A stretch of DNA of 64,000 bases, taken from contig OX579637.1 of NCBI GenBank assembly GCA_951230915.1, positions 11,470,001 through 11,534,000 of the forward strand, given 5' to 3'. Shown in pieces: positions 12,830-25,564 of this stretch. A program made the position numbers and the translations under genes. Within the stretch, counting starts at the first letter, position 1, and each line of letters begins with the position of its first letter. Below the pieces are notes generated by a model, which had not been told where the DNA came from, did no database searches, and saw nothing but the letters and a program-made list of their open reading frames with translations. The DNA is from Antitrichia curtipendula. Taxonomy: Eukaryota > Streptophyta > Bryopsida > Hypnales > Leucodontaceae.

Positions 12830-14955
12830 CAAAATGTGCATGACCTTGAATATTTCATGAAGTCAAACTTTTCACCCCATTTGCAACCTACACAATTCAT
12901 TCTTCCATGGTTTCACGTCAAAATTCCATGAACTTGGACGTGGGTGCCCTAAAGTACAAGATATGGTTGGTTCGATTATTTTATTTTCTTTTGTCCATAA
13001 TGTACCCCAAATGAGCATGACCTTGAATATTTCATGAAGTCAAACTCTTCACTCCAGTTGCAACCTACACAATTCATTATTCCATGGTTTCACGTCAAAA
13101 TTCCATGAACTTGGACGTGGGAGCCCTAAGGTACAAGATATGGTTGGTTCAATTATTTTATTTTCTTTTGTCCATAATGTACCCCAAAATGTGCATGACC
13201 TTGAATATTTCATGAAGTCAAACTCCTCACCTCAATTGCAACTTACACAATTCATTCTTCCATGGTTTCACGTCAAAATTCCATGAACTTGGACGTGGGA
13301 GCCCTAAAGTACAGGATATGGTTGGTTCAATTATTTTATTTTCATTTGTCCATAATGTACCCCAAAATGTGCATGACCTTGAATATTTCATGAAGTCAAA
13401 CTCTTCACCCCATTTGCAACCTACACAATTCATTATTCCATGGTTTCACGTCAAAATTCCATGAACTTGGACGTGGGAGCCTAAAGTACAGGATATGGGT
13501 GGTTCAATTATTTTATTTTCATTTGTCCATAATGTACCCCAAAATGTGCATGACCTTGAATATTTCATGAAGTCAAACTCTTCACCCCATTTGCAACCTA
13601 CACAATTCATTCTTCCATGGTTTCACGTCAAAATTCCATGAACTTGGACGTGGGAGCCCTAAAGTACAAGATATGGTTGGTTCAATTATTTTATTTTCAT
13701 TTGTCCATAATGAACCCCAAAATGTGCATGACCTTGAATATTTCATGAAGTCAAACTCTTCACTCCATTTGCAACTTACACAATTCATTCTTCCATGGTT
13801 TCACGTCAAAATTCCATGAACTTGGACGTGGGGGCCCTAAAGTACAAGATATGGTTGGTTCAATTATTTTATTTTCTTTTGTCCATAATGTACCCCAAAT
13901 GTGCATGACCTTGAATATTTCATGAAGTCAAACTCTTCACTCCATTTGCAATGTACACAATTCATTCTTCCATGGTTTCACGTCAAAATTCCATGAACTT
14001 GGACGTGGGAGCCCTAAAGTACAAGATATGGTTGGTTCAATTATTTTATTTTATTTTGTCCATAATGTACCCAAAATGTGCATGACCTTGAATATTTCAT
14101 GAAGTCAAACTCTTCACTCCATTTGCAAACTACACAATTCATTATTCCATGGTTTCACGTCAAAATTCCATGAACTTGGACGTGGGAGCCCTAAAGTACA
14201 GGATATGGGTGGTTCAATTATTTTATTTTCATTTGTCCATAATGTACCCCAAAATGTGCATGACCTTGAATATTTCATGAAGTCAAACTCTTCACCCCAT
14301 TTGCAACCTACACAATTCATTCTTCCATGGTTTCACGTCAAAATTCCATGAACTTGGACGTGGGATTCCTAAAGTACAGGATATGGTTGGTTCGATTATT
14401 TTATTTTCATTTGTCCATAATGTACCTCAAACATGGATGACCTTGAATATTTCATGAAGTCAAACTCTTCACCCCATTTGCAACTTACACAATTCATTCT
14501 TCCATGGTTTCACGTCAAAATTCCATGAACTTGGACGTGGGAGCCCTAAAGTACAGGATATGGGTGGTTCAATTATTTTATTTTCATTTGTCCATAATGT
14601 ACCCCAAAATGTGCATGACCTTGAATATTTCATGAAGTCAAACTCTTCACTCCAGTTGCAACCTACACAATTCATTATTCCATGGTTTCACGTCAAAAGT
14701 CCATGAACTTGGACGTGGGAGCCCTAAAGTACAGGATATGGTTGGTTCAATTATTTTATTTTCATTTGTCCATAATGTACCCCAAAATGTGCATGACCTT
14801 GAATATTTCATGAAGTCAAGCTCTTCACCCCATTTGCAACCTACACAATTCATTATTCCATGGTTTCACGTCAAAATTCCATGAACTTGGACGTGGGAGC
14901 GCTAAAGTACAGGATATGGGTGGTTCAATTATTTTATTTTCATTTGTCCATAATG
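12830..14955 (+). repeat. 12-monomer block, copy 2 (offset 3198 bp)
   Basis: Partner of about 9632-11757. It includes a third occurrence of the 'aaacttttcacc' to 'gtgggtgccct' to 'ccctaaggtac' series (about 12867-13130). Private changes include 'gtgggggccct' near 13830 and 'aagctcttc' near 14820. These are recent differences arising after the copies separated. Confidence 0.85.
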
Positions 14956-16839
14956 TACCCCAAAATGTGCATGACCTTGAATATTTCATGAAGTCAAACT
15001 CTTCACTCCATTTGCAAACTACACAATTCATTCTTCCATGGTTTCACGTCAAAATTCCATGAACTTGGACGTGGGAGCCCTAAAGTACAGGATATGGGTG
15101 GTTCAATTATTTTATTTTCTTTTGTCCATAATGTACCCCAAATGTGCATGACCTTGAATATTTCATGAAGTCAAACTCTTCACTCCATTTGCAACTTACA
15201 CAATTCATTCTTCCATGGTTTCACGTCAAAATTCCATGAACTTGGACGTGGGAGCCCTAAAGTACAGGACATGGGTGGTTCAATTATTTTATTTTCTTTT
15301 GTCCATAATGTACCCCAAATGTGCATGACCTTGAATATTTCATGAAGTCAAACTCTTCACTCCATTTGCAACTTACACAATTCATTCTTCCATGGTTTCA
15401 CGTCAAAATTCCATGAACTTGGACGTGGGAGCCCTAAAGTACAGGATATGGTTGGTTCAACTATTTTATTTTCATTTGTCCATAATGTACCCCAAACGTA
15501 GATGACCTTGAATATTTCATGAAGTCAAACTCTTCACTCCATTTGCAACTTACACAATTCATTCTTCCATGGTTTCACGTCAAAATTCCATGAACTTGGA
15601 CGTGGGAGCCCTAAAGTACAAGATATGGTTGGTTCAATTATTTTATTTTCTTTTGTCCATAATGTACCCAAAATGTGCATGACCTTGAATATTTCATGAA
15701 GTCAAACTCTTCACCCCATTTGCAACCTACACAATTCATTCTTCCATGGTTTCACGTCAAAATTCCATGAACTTGGACGTGGGAGCCCTAAAGTACAAGA
15801 TATGGTTGGTTCAATTATTTTATTTTCATTTGTCCATAATGAACCCCAAAATGTGCATGACCTTGAATATTTCATGAAGTCAAACTCTTCACTCCATTTG
15901 CAACTTACACAATTCATTCTTCCATGGTTTCACGTCAAAATTCCATGAACTTGGACGTGGGAGCCCTAAAGTACAAGATATGGTTGGTTCAATTATTTTA
16001 TTTTCTTTTGTCCATAATGTACCCCAAATGTGCATGACCTTGAATAATTCATGAAGTCAAACTCTTCACTCCATTTGCAACGTACACAATTCATTCTTCC
16101 ATGGTTTCACGTCAAAATTCCATGAACTTGGACGTGGGAGCCCTAAAGTACAAGATATGGTTGGTTCAATTATTTTATTCTCTTTTGTCCATAATGTACC
16201 CAAAATGTGCATGACCTTGAATATTTCATGAAGTCAAACTCTTCACCCCATTTGCAACCTACACAATTCATTCTTCCATGGTTTCACGTCAAAATTCCAT
16301 GAACTTGGACGTGGGATTCCTAAAGTACAGGATATGGTTGGTTCGATTATTTTATTTTGATTTGTCCATAATGTCCCTCAAACATGGATGACCTTGAATA
16401 TTTCATGAAGTCAAACTCTTCACCCCATTTGCAACTTACACAATTCATTCTTCCATGGTTTCACGTCAAAATTCCATGAACTTGGACGTGGGAGCCCTAA
16501 AGTACAGGATATGGTTGGTTCAATTATTTTATTTTCATTTGTCCATAATGTACCCCAAAATGTGCATGACCTTGAATATTTCATGAAGTCAAACTCTTCA
16601 CTCCAGTTGCAACCTACACAATTCATTATTCCATGGTTTCACGTCAAAAGTCCATGAACTTGGACGTGGGAGCCCTAAAGTACAGGATATGGTTGGTTCA
16701 ATTATTTTATTTTCATTTGTCCATAATGTACCCCAAAATGTGCATGACCTTGAATATTTCATGAAGTCAAACTCTTCACCCCATTTGCAACCTACACAAT
16801 TCATTATTCCATGGTTTCACGTCAAAATTCCATGAACTT

Positions 16840-17910
16840 GGACGTGGGAGCGCTAAAGTACAGGATATGGGTGGTTCAATTATTTTATTTTCATTTGTCC
16901 ATAATGTACCCCAAAATGTGCATGACCTTGAATATTTCATGAAGTCAAACTCTTCACCCCATTTGCAACCTACACAATTCATTCTTCCATGGTTTCACGT
17001 CAAAATTCCATGAACTTGGACGTGGGAGCCCTAAAGTACAGGATATGGGTGGTTCAATTATTTTATTTTCTTTTGTCCATAATGTACCCAAAATGTGCAT
17101 GACCTTGAATATTTCATGAAGTCAAACTCTTCACTCCATTTGCAACTTACACAATTCATTCTTCCATGGTTTCACGTCAAAATTCCATGAACTTGGACGT
17201 GGGAGCCCTAAAGTACAGGATATGGTTGGTTCAACTATTTTATTTTCATTTGTCCATAATGTACCCCAAACGAGCATGACCTTGAATATTTCATGAAGTC
17301 AAACTCTTCACTCCATTTGCAACTTACACAATTCATTCTTCCATGGTTTTACGTCAAAATTCCATGAACTTGGACGTGGGAGCCCTAAAGTACAGGATAT
17401 GGTTGGTTCAATTATTTTATTTTCATTTGTCCATAATGTACCCCAAAATGTGCATGACCTTGAATATTTCATGAAGTCAAACTCTTCACTCCATTTGCAA
17501 CCTACACAATTCATTCTTCCATGGTTTCACGTCAAAATTCCATGAACTTGGACGAGGGAGCCCTAAAATACAGGATATGGTTGGTTCAATTATTTTATTT
17601 TCTTTTGTCCATAATGTACCCCAAAAGTGCATGACCTTGAATATTTCATGAAGTCAAACTCTTCACTCCATTTGCAACTTACACAATTCATTCTTCCATG
17701 GTTTCACGTCAAAATTCCATGAACTTGGACGTGGGAGCCCTAAAGTACAGGATATGGTTGGTTCAATTGTTATATTTTCATTTATTCACGATGTACCCCA
17801 AAATAAGCATGACCTTGAATATTTCATGAAGTCAAACTCTTCACCCCATTTACAACTTACACAATTCATTCTTCCATGGTTTCACGTCAAAATTCCATGA
17901 ACTTGGACGT
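16840..17910 (+). repeat. Six-monomer block, copy 1 (offset ~1953 bp)
   Basis: It matches about 18793-19863, 11 monomers away. Ordered markers are 'gagcgctaaag', 'caactatttt', 'gacgagggag' with 'ccctaaaatac' (17551 and 19504), 'ccccaaaagtgc', and the diverged 'caattgttat' unit (17764 and 19717). The right edge is 'gggagtgcta' against 'gggagcccta'. Confidence 0.8.
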
Positions 17911-18204
17911 GGGAGTGCTAAAGTACAGGATATGGGTGGTTCAATTATTTTATTTTCATTTGTCCATAATGTACCCCAAACGAGCATGACCTTGAATATT
18001 TCATGAAGTCAAACTCTTCACTCCATTTGCAACTTACACAATTCATTCTTCCATGGTTTTACGTCAAAATTCCATGAACTTGGACGTGGGAGCCCTAAAG
18101 TACAGGATATGGTTGGTTCAATTATTTTATTTTCATTTGTCCATAATGTACCCCAAAATGTGCATGACCTTGAATATTTCATGAAGTCAAACTCTTCACC
18201 CCAT

Positions 18205-18735
18205 TTGCAACCTACACAATTCATTCTTCCATGGTTTCACGTCAAAATTCCATGAACTTGGACGTGGGAGCCCTAAAGTACAGGATATGGGTGGTTCAAT
18301 TATTTTATTTTCTTTTGTCCATAATGTACCCCAAATGTGCATGACCTTGAATATTTCATGAAGTCAAACTCTTCACTCCATTTGCAACTTACACAATTCA
18401 TTCTTCCATGGTTTCACGTCAAAATTCCATGAACTTGGACGTGGGAGCGCTAAAGTACAGGATATGGGTGGTTCAATTATTTTATTTTCATTTGTCCATA
18501 ATGTACCCCAAAATGTGCATGACCTTGAATATTTCATGAAGTCAAACTCTTCACCCCATTTGCAACCTACACAATTCATTCTTCCATGGTTTCACGTCAA
18601 AATTCCATGAACTTGGACGTGGGAGCGCTAAAGTACAGGATATGGGTGGTTCAATTATTTTATTTTCATTTGTCCATAATTTACCCCAAAATGTGCATGA
18701 CCTTGAATATTTCATGAAGTCAAACTCTTCACCCC
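18205..18735 (+). repeat. Three-monomer block, copy 2 (offset 11,540 bp)
   Basis: Distant partner of about 6665-7195 with the same order of rare variants. It sits just before the second copy of the roughly 1953-bp repeat, so two independent duplication histories meet here. Confidence 0.8.
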
Positions 18736-18792
18736 ATTTACAACTTACACAATTCATTCTTCCATGGTTTCACGTCAAAATTCCATGAACTT

Positions 18793-19863
18793 GGACGTGG
18801 GAGCGCTAAAGTACAGGATATGGGTGGTTCAATTATTTTATTTTCATTTGTCCATAATGTACCCCAAAATGTGCATGACCTTGAATATTTCATGAAGTCA
18901 AACTCTTCACCCCATTTGCAACCTACACAATTCATTCTTCCATGGTTTCACGTCAAAATTCCATGAACTTGGACGTGGGAGCCCTAAAGTACAGGATATG
19001 GGTGGTTCAATTATTTTATTTTCTTTTGTCCATAATGTACCCCAAATGTGCATGACCTTGAATATTTCATGAAGTCAAACTCTTCACTCCATTTGCAACT
19101 TACACAATTCATTCTTCCATGGTTTCACGTCAAAATTCCATGAACTTGGACGTGGGAGCCCTAAAGTACAGGATATGGTTGGTTCAACTATTTTATTTTC
19201 ATTTGTCCATAATGTACCCCAAACGTGCATGACCTTGAATATTTCATGAAGTCAAACTCTTCACTCCATTTGCAACTTACACAATTCATTCTTCCATGGT
19301 TTCACGTCAAAATTCCATGAACTTGGACGTGGGAGCCCTAAAGTACAGGGTATGGTTGGTTCAATTATTTTATTTTCATTTGTCTATAATGTACCCCAAA
19401 ATGTGCATGACCTTGAATATTTCATGAAGTCAAACTCTTCACTCCATTTGCAACCTACACAATTCATTCTTCCATGGTTTCACGTCAAAATTCCATGAAC
19501 TTGGACGAGGGAGCCCTAAAATACAGGATATGGTTGGTTCAATTATTTTATTTTCTTTTGTCCATAATGTACCCCAAAAGTGCATGACCTTGAATATTTC
19601 ATGAAGTCAAACTCTTCACTCCATTTGCAACTTACACAATTCATTCTTCCATGGTTTCACGTCAAAATTCCATGAACTTGGACGTGGGAGCCCTAAAGTA
19701 CAGGATATGGTTGGTTCAATTGTTATATTTTCATTTATTCACGATGTACCCCAAAATAAGCATGACCTTGAATATTTCATGAAGTCAAACTCTTCACCCC
19801 ATTTACAACTTACACAATTCATTCTTCCATGGTTTCACGTCAAAATTCCATGAACTTGGACGT
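18793..19863 (+). repeat. Six-monomer block, copy 2 (offset ~1953 bp)
   Basis: Partner of about 16840-17910. Immediately to the right, the diverged 'caattgttat' unit is repeated in the next monomer (19895), a one-unit tandem duplication not present in the first copy. Confidence 0.8.
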
Positions 19864-21679
19864 GGGAGCCCTAAAGTACAGGATATGGTTGGTTCAATTG
19901 TTATATTTTCATTTATTCACGATGTACCCCAAAATAAGCATGACCTTGAATATTTCATGAAGTCAAACTCTTCACCCCATTTACAACTTACACAATTCAT
20001 TCTTCCATGGTTTCACGTCAAAATTCCATGTACTTGGACGTGGGAGCCCTAAAGTACAGGATATGGTTGGTTCAACTATTTTATTTTCATTTGTCCATAA
20101 TGTACCCCAAAATGTGCATGACCTTGAATATTTCATGAAGTCAAACTCTTCACCCCATTTGCAACCTACACAATTCATTCTTCCATGGTTTCACGTCAAA
20201 ATTCCATGAACTTGGACGTGGGTGCCCTAAAGTACAAGATATGGTTGGTTCGATTATTTTATTTTCTTTTGTCCATAATGTACCCCAAATGAGCATGACC
20301 TTGAATATTTCATGAAGTCAAACTCTTCACTCCAGTTGCAACCTACACAATTCATTATTCCATGGTTTCACGTCAAAATTCCATGAACTTGGACGTGGGA
20401 TTCCTAAGGTACAAGATATGGTTGGTTCAATTATTTTATTTTCATTTGTCCATAATGTACCCCAAAATGTGCATGACCTTGAATATTTCATGAAGTCAAA
20501 CTCCTCATCCCAATTGCAACTTACACAATTCATTCTTCCATGGTTTCACGTCAAAATTCCATGAACTTGGACGTGGGAGCCCTAAAGTACAGGATATGGT
20601 TGGTTCAATTATTTTATTTTCTTTTGTCCATAATGTACCCCAAAATGAGCATGACCTTGAATATTTCATGAAGTCAAACTCTTCACTCCAGTTGCAACCT
20701 ACACAATTCATTATTCCATGGTTTCACGTCAAAATTCCATGAACTTGGACGTGGGAGCCCTAAAGTACAGGATATGGTTGGTTCAATTATTTTATTTTCA
20801 TTTGTCCATAATGTACCCCAAAATGTGCATGACCTTGAATATTTCATGAAGTCAAACTCTTCACCCCATTTGCAACCTACACAATTCATTATTCCATGGT
20901 TTCACGTCAAAATTCCATGAACTTGGACGTGGGAGCCCTAAAGTACAGGATATGGGTGGTTCAATTATTTTATTTTCTTTTGTCCATAATGTACCCCAAA
21001 TGTGCATGACCTTGAATATTTCATGAAGTCAAACTCTTCACTCCATTTGCAACTTACACAATTCATTCTTCCATGGTTTCACGTCAAAATTCCATGAACT
21101 TGGACGTGGGAGCCCTAAAGTACAGGATATGGTTGGTTCAACTATTTTATTTTCATTTGTCCATAATGTACCCGAAACGTAGATGACCTTGAATATTTCA
21201 TGAAGTCAAACTCTTCACTCCATTTGCAACTTACACAATTCATTCTTCCATGGTTTCACGTCAAAATTCCATGAACTTGGACGTGGGAGCCCTAAAGTAC
21301 AGGATATGGTTGGTTCAATTATTTTATTTTCATTTGTCCATAATGTACCCCAAAATGTGCATGACCTTGAATATTTCATGAAGTCAAACTCTTCACTCCA
21401 TTTGCAACCTACACAATTCATTCTTCCATGGTTTCACGTCAAAATTCCATGAACTTGGACGTGGGAGCCCTAAAGTACAGGATATGGTTGGTTCAATTTT
21501 TTTATTTTCATTTGTCCATAATGTACCCCAAAATGTGGATGACCTTGAATATTTCATGAGGTCAAACTCTTCACCCCATTTGCAACTTACACAATTCATT
21601 CTTCCATGGTTTCACGTCAAAATTCCATGAACTTGGACGTGGGAGCCCTAAAGTACAAGATATGGTTGGTTCAATTATT

Positions 21680-23100
21680 TTATTTTCTTTTGTCCATAAT
21701 GTACCCCAAAATGTGGATGACCTTGAATATTTCATGAAGTCACACTCCTCACCCCATTTGCAACTTACACAATTCATTCTTCCATGGTTTCACGTCAAAA
21801 TTCCATGAACTTGGACGAGGGAGCCCTAAAGTACAGGATATGGTTGGTTCGATTATTTTATTTTCATTTGTCCATAATGTACCTCAAACATGGATGACCT
21901 TGAATATTTCATGAAGTCAAACTCTTCACCCCATTTGCAACCTACACAATTCATTCTTCCATGGTTTCACGTCAAAATTCCATGAACTTGGACGTGGGAG
22001 CCCTAAAGTACAAGATATGGTTGGTTCAATTATTTTATTTTCTTTTGTCCATAATGTACCCCAAAAGTGCATGACCTTGAATATTTCATGAAGTCAAACT
22101 CTTCACTCCATTTGCAACCTACACAATTCATTCTTCCATGGTTTCACGTCAAAATTCCATGAACTTGGACGTGGGAGCCCTAAAGTACAGGATATGGTTG
22201 GTTCAATTGTTATATTTTCATTTATTCACGATGTACCCCAAAATAAGCATGACCTTGAATATTTCATGAAGTCAAACTCTTCACCCCATTTGCAACCTAC
22301 ACAATTCATTCTTCCATGGTTTCACGTCAAAATTCCATGAACTTGGACGTGGGAGCCCTAAAGTACAGGATATGGGTGGTTCAATTATTTTATTCTCTTT
22401 TGTCCATAATGTACCCCAAAATGTGCATGACCTTGAATATTTCATGAAGTCAAACTCTTCACTCCATTTGCAACTTACACAATTCATTCTTCCATGGTTT
22501 CACGTCAAAATTCCATGAACTTGGACGTGGGAGCCCTAAAGTACAGGATATGGTTGGTTCAACTATTTTATTTTCATTTGTCCATAATGTACCCAAAATG
22601 TGCATGACCTTGAATATTTCATGAAGTCAAACTCTTCACTCCATTTGCAACTTACACAATTCATTCTTCCATGGTTTCACGTCAAAATTCCATGAACTTG
22701 GACGTGGGAGCCCTAAAGTACAGGATATGGTTGGTTCAATTATTTTATTTTGATTTGTCCATAATGTACCCCAAAATGTGCATGACCTTGAATATTTCAT
22801 GAAGTCAAACTCTTCACTCCATTTGCAACCTACACAATTCATTCTTCCATGGTTTCACGTCAAAATTCCATGAACTTGGACGTGGGAGCCCTAAAGTACA
22901 AGATATGGTTGGTTCAATTATTTTATTTTCTTTTGTCCATAATGTACCCCAAAATGTGCATGACCTTGAATATTTCATGAAGTCAAACTCTTCACCCCAT
23001 TTGCAACCTACACAATTCATTATTCCATGGTTTCACGTCAAAATTCCATGAACTTGGACGTGGGAGCCCTAAAGTACAGGATATGGTTGGTTCAATTATT
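21680..23100 (+). repeat. 8-monomer HOR unit (1420/1421 bp), zone 3, first copy
   Basis: The ordered markers are: 'gaagtcacactcctcacc', then 'gacgagggag' (21814), 'cctcaaacatgg', 'ccccaaaagtgc', the diverged 'caattgttat' unit (22204), 'gggtgg' with 'attctctttt', 'caactatttt', and 'attttgatttg' (about 22750). The whole series repeats directly downstream at +1420/1421, which makes this a true higher-order repeat. Individual monomers inside one unit differ far more from each other than from their counterparts one unit away. Confidence 0.85.
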
Positions 23101-24520
23101 TTATTTTCTTTTGTCCATAATGTACCCCAAAATGTGGATGACCTTGAATATTTCATGAAGTCACACTCCTCACCCCATTTGCAACTTACACAATTCATTC
23201 TTCCATGGTTTCACGTCAAAATTCCATGAACTTGGACGAGGGAGCCCTAAAGTACAGGATATGGTTGGTTCGATTATTTTATTTTCATTTGTCCATAATG
23301 TCCCTCAAACATGGATGACCTTGAATATTTCATGAAGTCAAACTCTTCACCCCATTTGCAACCTACACAATTCATTCTTCCATGGTTTCACGTCAAAATT
23401 CCATGAACTTGGACGTGGGAGCCCTAAAGTACAAGATATGGTTGGTTCAATTATTTTATTTTATTTTGTCCATAATGTACCCCAAAAGTGCATGACCTTG
23501 AATATTTCATGAAGTCAAACTCTTCACTCCATTTGCAACTTACACAATTCATTCTTCCATGGTTTCACGTCAAAATTCCATGAACTTGGACGTGGGAGCC
23601 CTAAAGTACAGGATATGGTTGGTTCAATTGTTATATTTTCATTTATTCACGATGTACCCCAAAATAAGCATGACCTTGAATATTTCATGAAGTCAAACTC
23701 TTCACCCCATTTGCAACCTACACAATTCATTCTTCCATGGTTTCACGTCAAAATTCCATGAACTTGGACGTGGGAGCCCTAAAGTACAGGATATGGGTGG
23801 TTCAATTATTTTATTCTCTTTTGTCCATAATGTACCCCAAAATGTGCATGACCTTGAATATTTCATGAAGTCAAACTCTTCACTCCAGTTGCAACCTACA
23901 CAATTCATTATTCCATGGTTTCACGTCAAAATTCCATGAACTTGGACGTGGGATTCCTAAAGTACAGGATATGGTTGGTTCGATTATTTTATTTTCATTT
24001 GTCCATAATGTACCCAAAATGTGCATGACCTTGAATATTTCATGAAGTCAAACTCTTCACTCCATTTGCAACTTACACAATTCATTCTTCCATGGTTTCA
24101 CGTCAAAATTCCATGAACTTGGACGTGGGAGCCCTAAAGTACAGGATATGGTTGGTTCAATTATTTTATTTTGATTTGTCCATAATGTACCCCAAAATGT
24201 GCATGACCTTGAATATTTCATGAAGTCAAACTCTTCACTCCATTTGCAACCTACACAATTCATTCTTCCATGGTTTCACGTCAAAATTCCATGAACTTGG
24301 ACGTGGGAGCCCTAAAGTACAAGATATGGTTGGTTCAATTATTTTATTTTCTTTTGTCCATAATGTACCCCAAAATGTGCATGACCTTGAATATTTCATG
24401 AAGTCAAACTCTTCACCCCATTTGCAACCTACACAATTCATTATTCCATGGTTTCACGTCAAAATTCCATGAACTTGGACGTGGGAGCCCTAAAGTACAG
24501 GATATGGTTGGTTCAATTAT
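23100..24520 (+). repeat. 8-monomer HOR unit, zone 3, second copy
   Basis: Adjacent repeat of 21680-23100, with 'gacgagggag' at 23235, the diverged unit at 23625 and 'attttgatttg' near 24171. One marker changed: 'aatgtacctc' became 'aatgtccctc'. A third unit begins after 24520 but breaks down by about 25030, where an ordinary unit replaces the diverged one. Confidence 0.85.
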
Positions 24521-25564
24521 TTTATTTTCATTTGTCCATAATGAACCCCAAAATGTGCATGACCTTGAATATTTCATGAAGTCAAACTCTTCACCCCATT
24601 TGCAACCTACACAATTCATTCTTCCATGGTTTCACGTCAAAATTCCATGAACTTGGACGTGGGATTCCTAAAGTACAGGATATGGTTGGTTCGATTATTT
24701 TATTTTCAGTTGTCCATAATGTACCTCAAACATGGATGACCTTGAATATTTCATGAAGTCAAACTCTTCACCCCATTTGCAACCTACACAATTCATTATT
24801 CCATGGTTCCACGTCAAAATTCCATGAACTTGGACGTGGGAGCCCTAAAGTACAAGATATGGTTGGTTCAATTATTTTATTTTCTTTTGTCCATAATGTA
24901 CCCCAAAAGTGCATGACCTTGAATATTTCATGAAGTCAAACTCTTCACTCCATTTGCAACTTACACAATTCATTATTCCATGGTTTCACGTCAAAATTCC
25001 ATGAACTTGGACGTGGGAGCCCTAAAGTACAGGATATGGTTGGTTCAATTATTTTATTTTCATTTGTCCATAATGTACCTCAAACATGGATGACCTTGAA
25101 TATTTCATGAAGTCAAACTCTTCACTCCATTTGCAACCTACACAATTCATTCTTCCATGGTTTCACGTCAAAATTCCATGAACTTGGACGTGGGAGCCCT
25201 AAAGTACAAGATATGGTTGGTTCAATTATTTTATTTTCATTTGTCCATAATGTACCCCAAAATGTGCATGACCTTGAATATTTCATGAAGTCAAACTCTT
25301 CACTCCATTTGCAACCTACACAATTCATTCTTCCATGGTTTCACGTCAAAATTCCATGAACTTGGACGTGGGAGCCCTAAAGTACAAGATATGGTTGGTT
25401 CAATTATTTTATTTTCTTTTGTCCATAATGTACCCCAAAATGTGCATGACCTTGAATATTTCATGAAGTCAAACTCTTCACCGCATTTGCAACCTACACA
25501 ATTCATTATTCCATGGTTTCACGTCAAAATTCCATGAACTTGGACGTGGGAGCCCTAAAGTACA

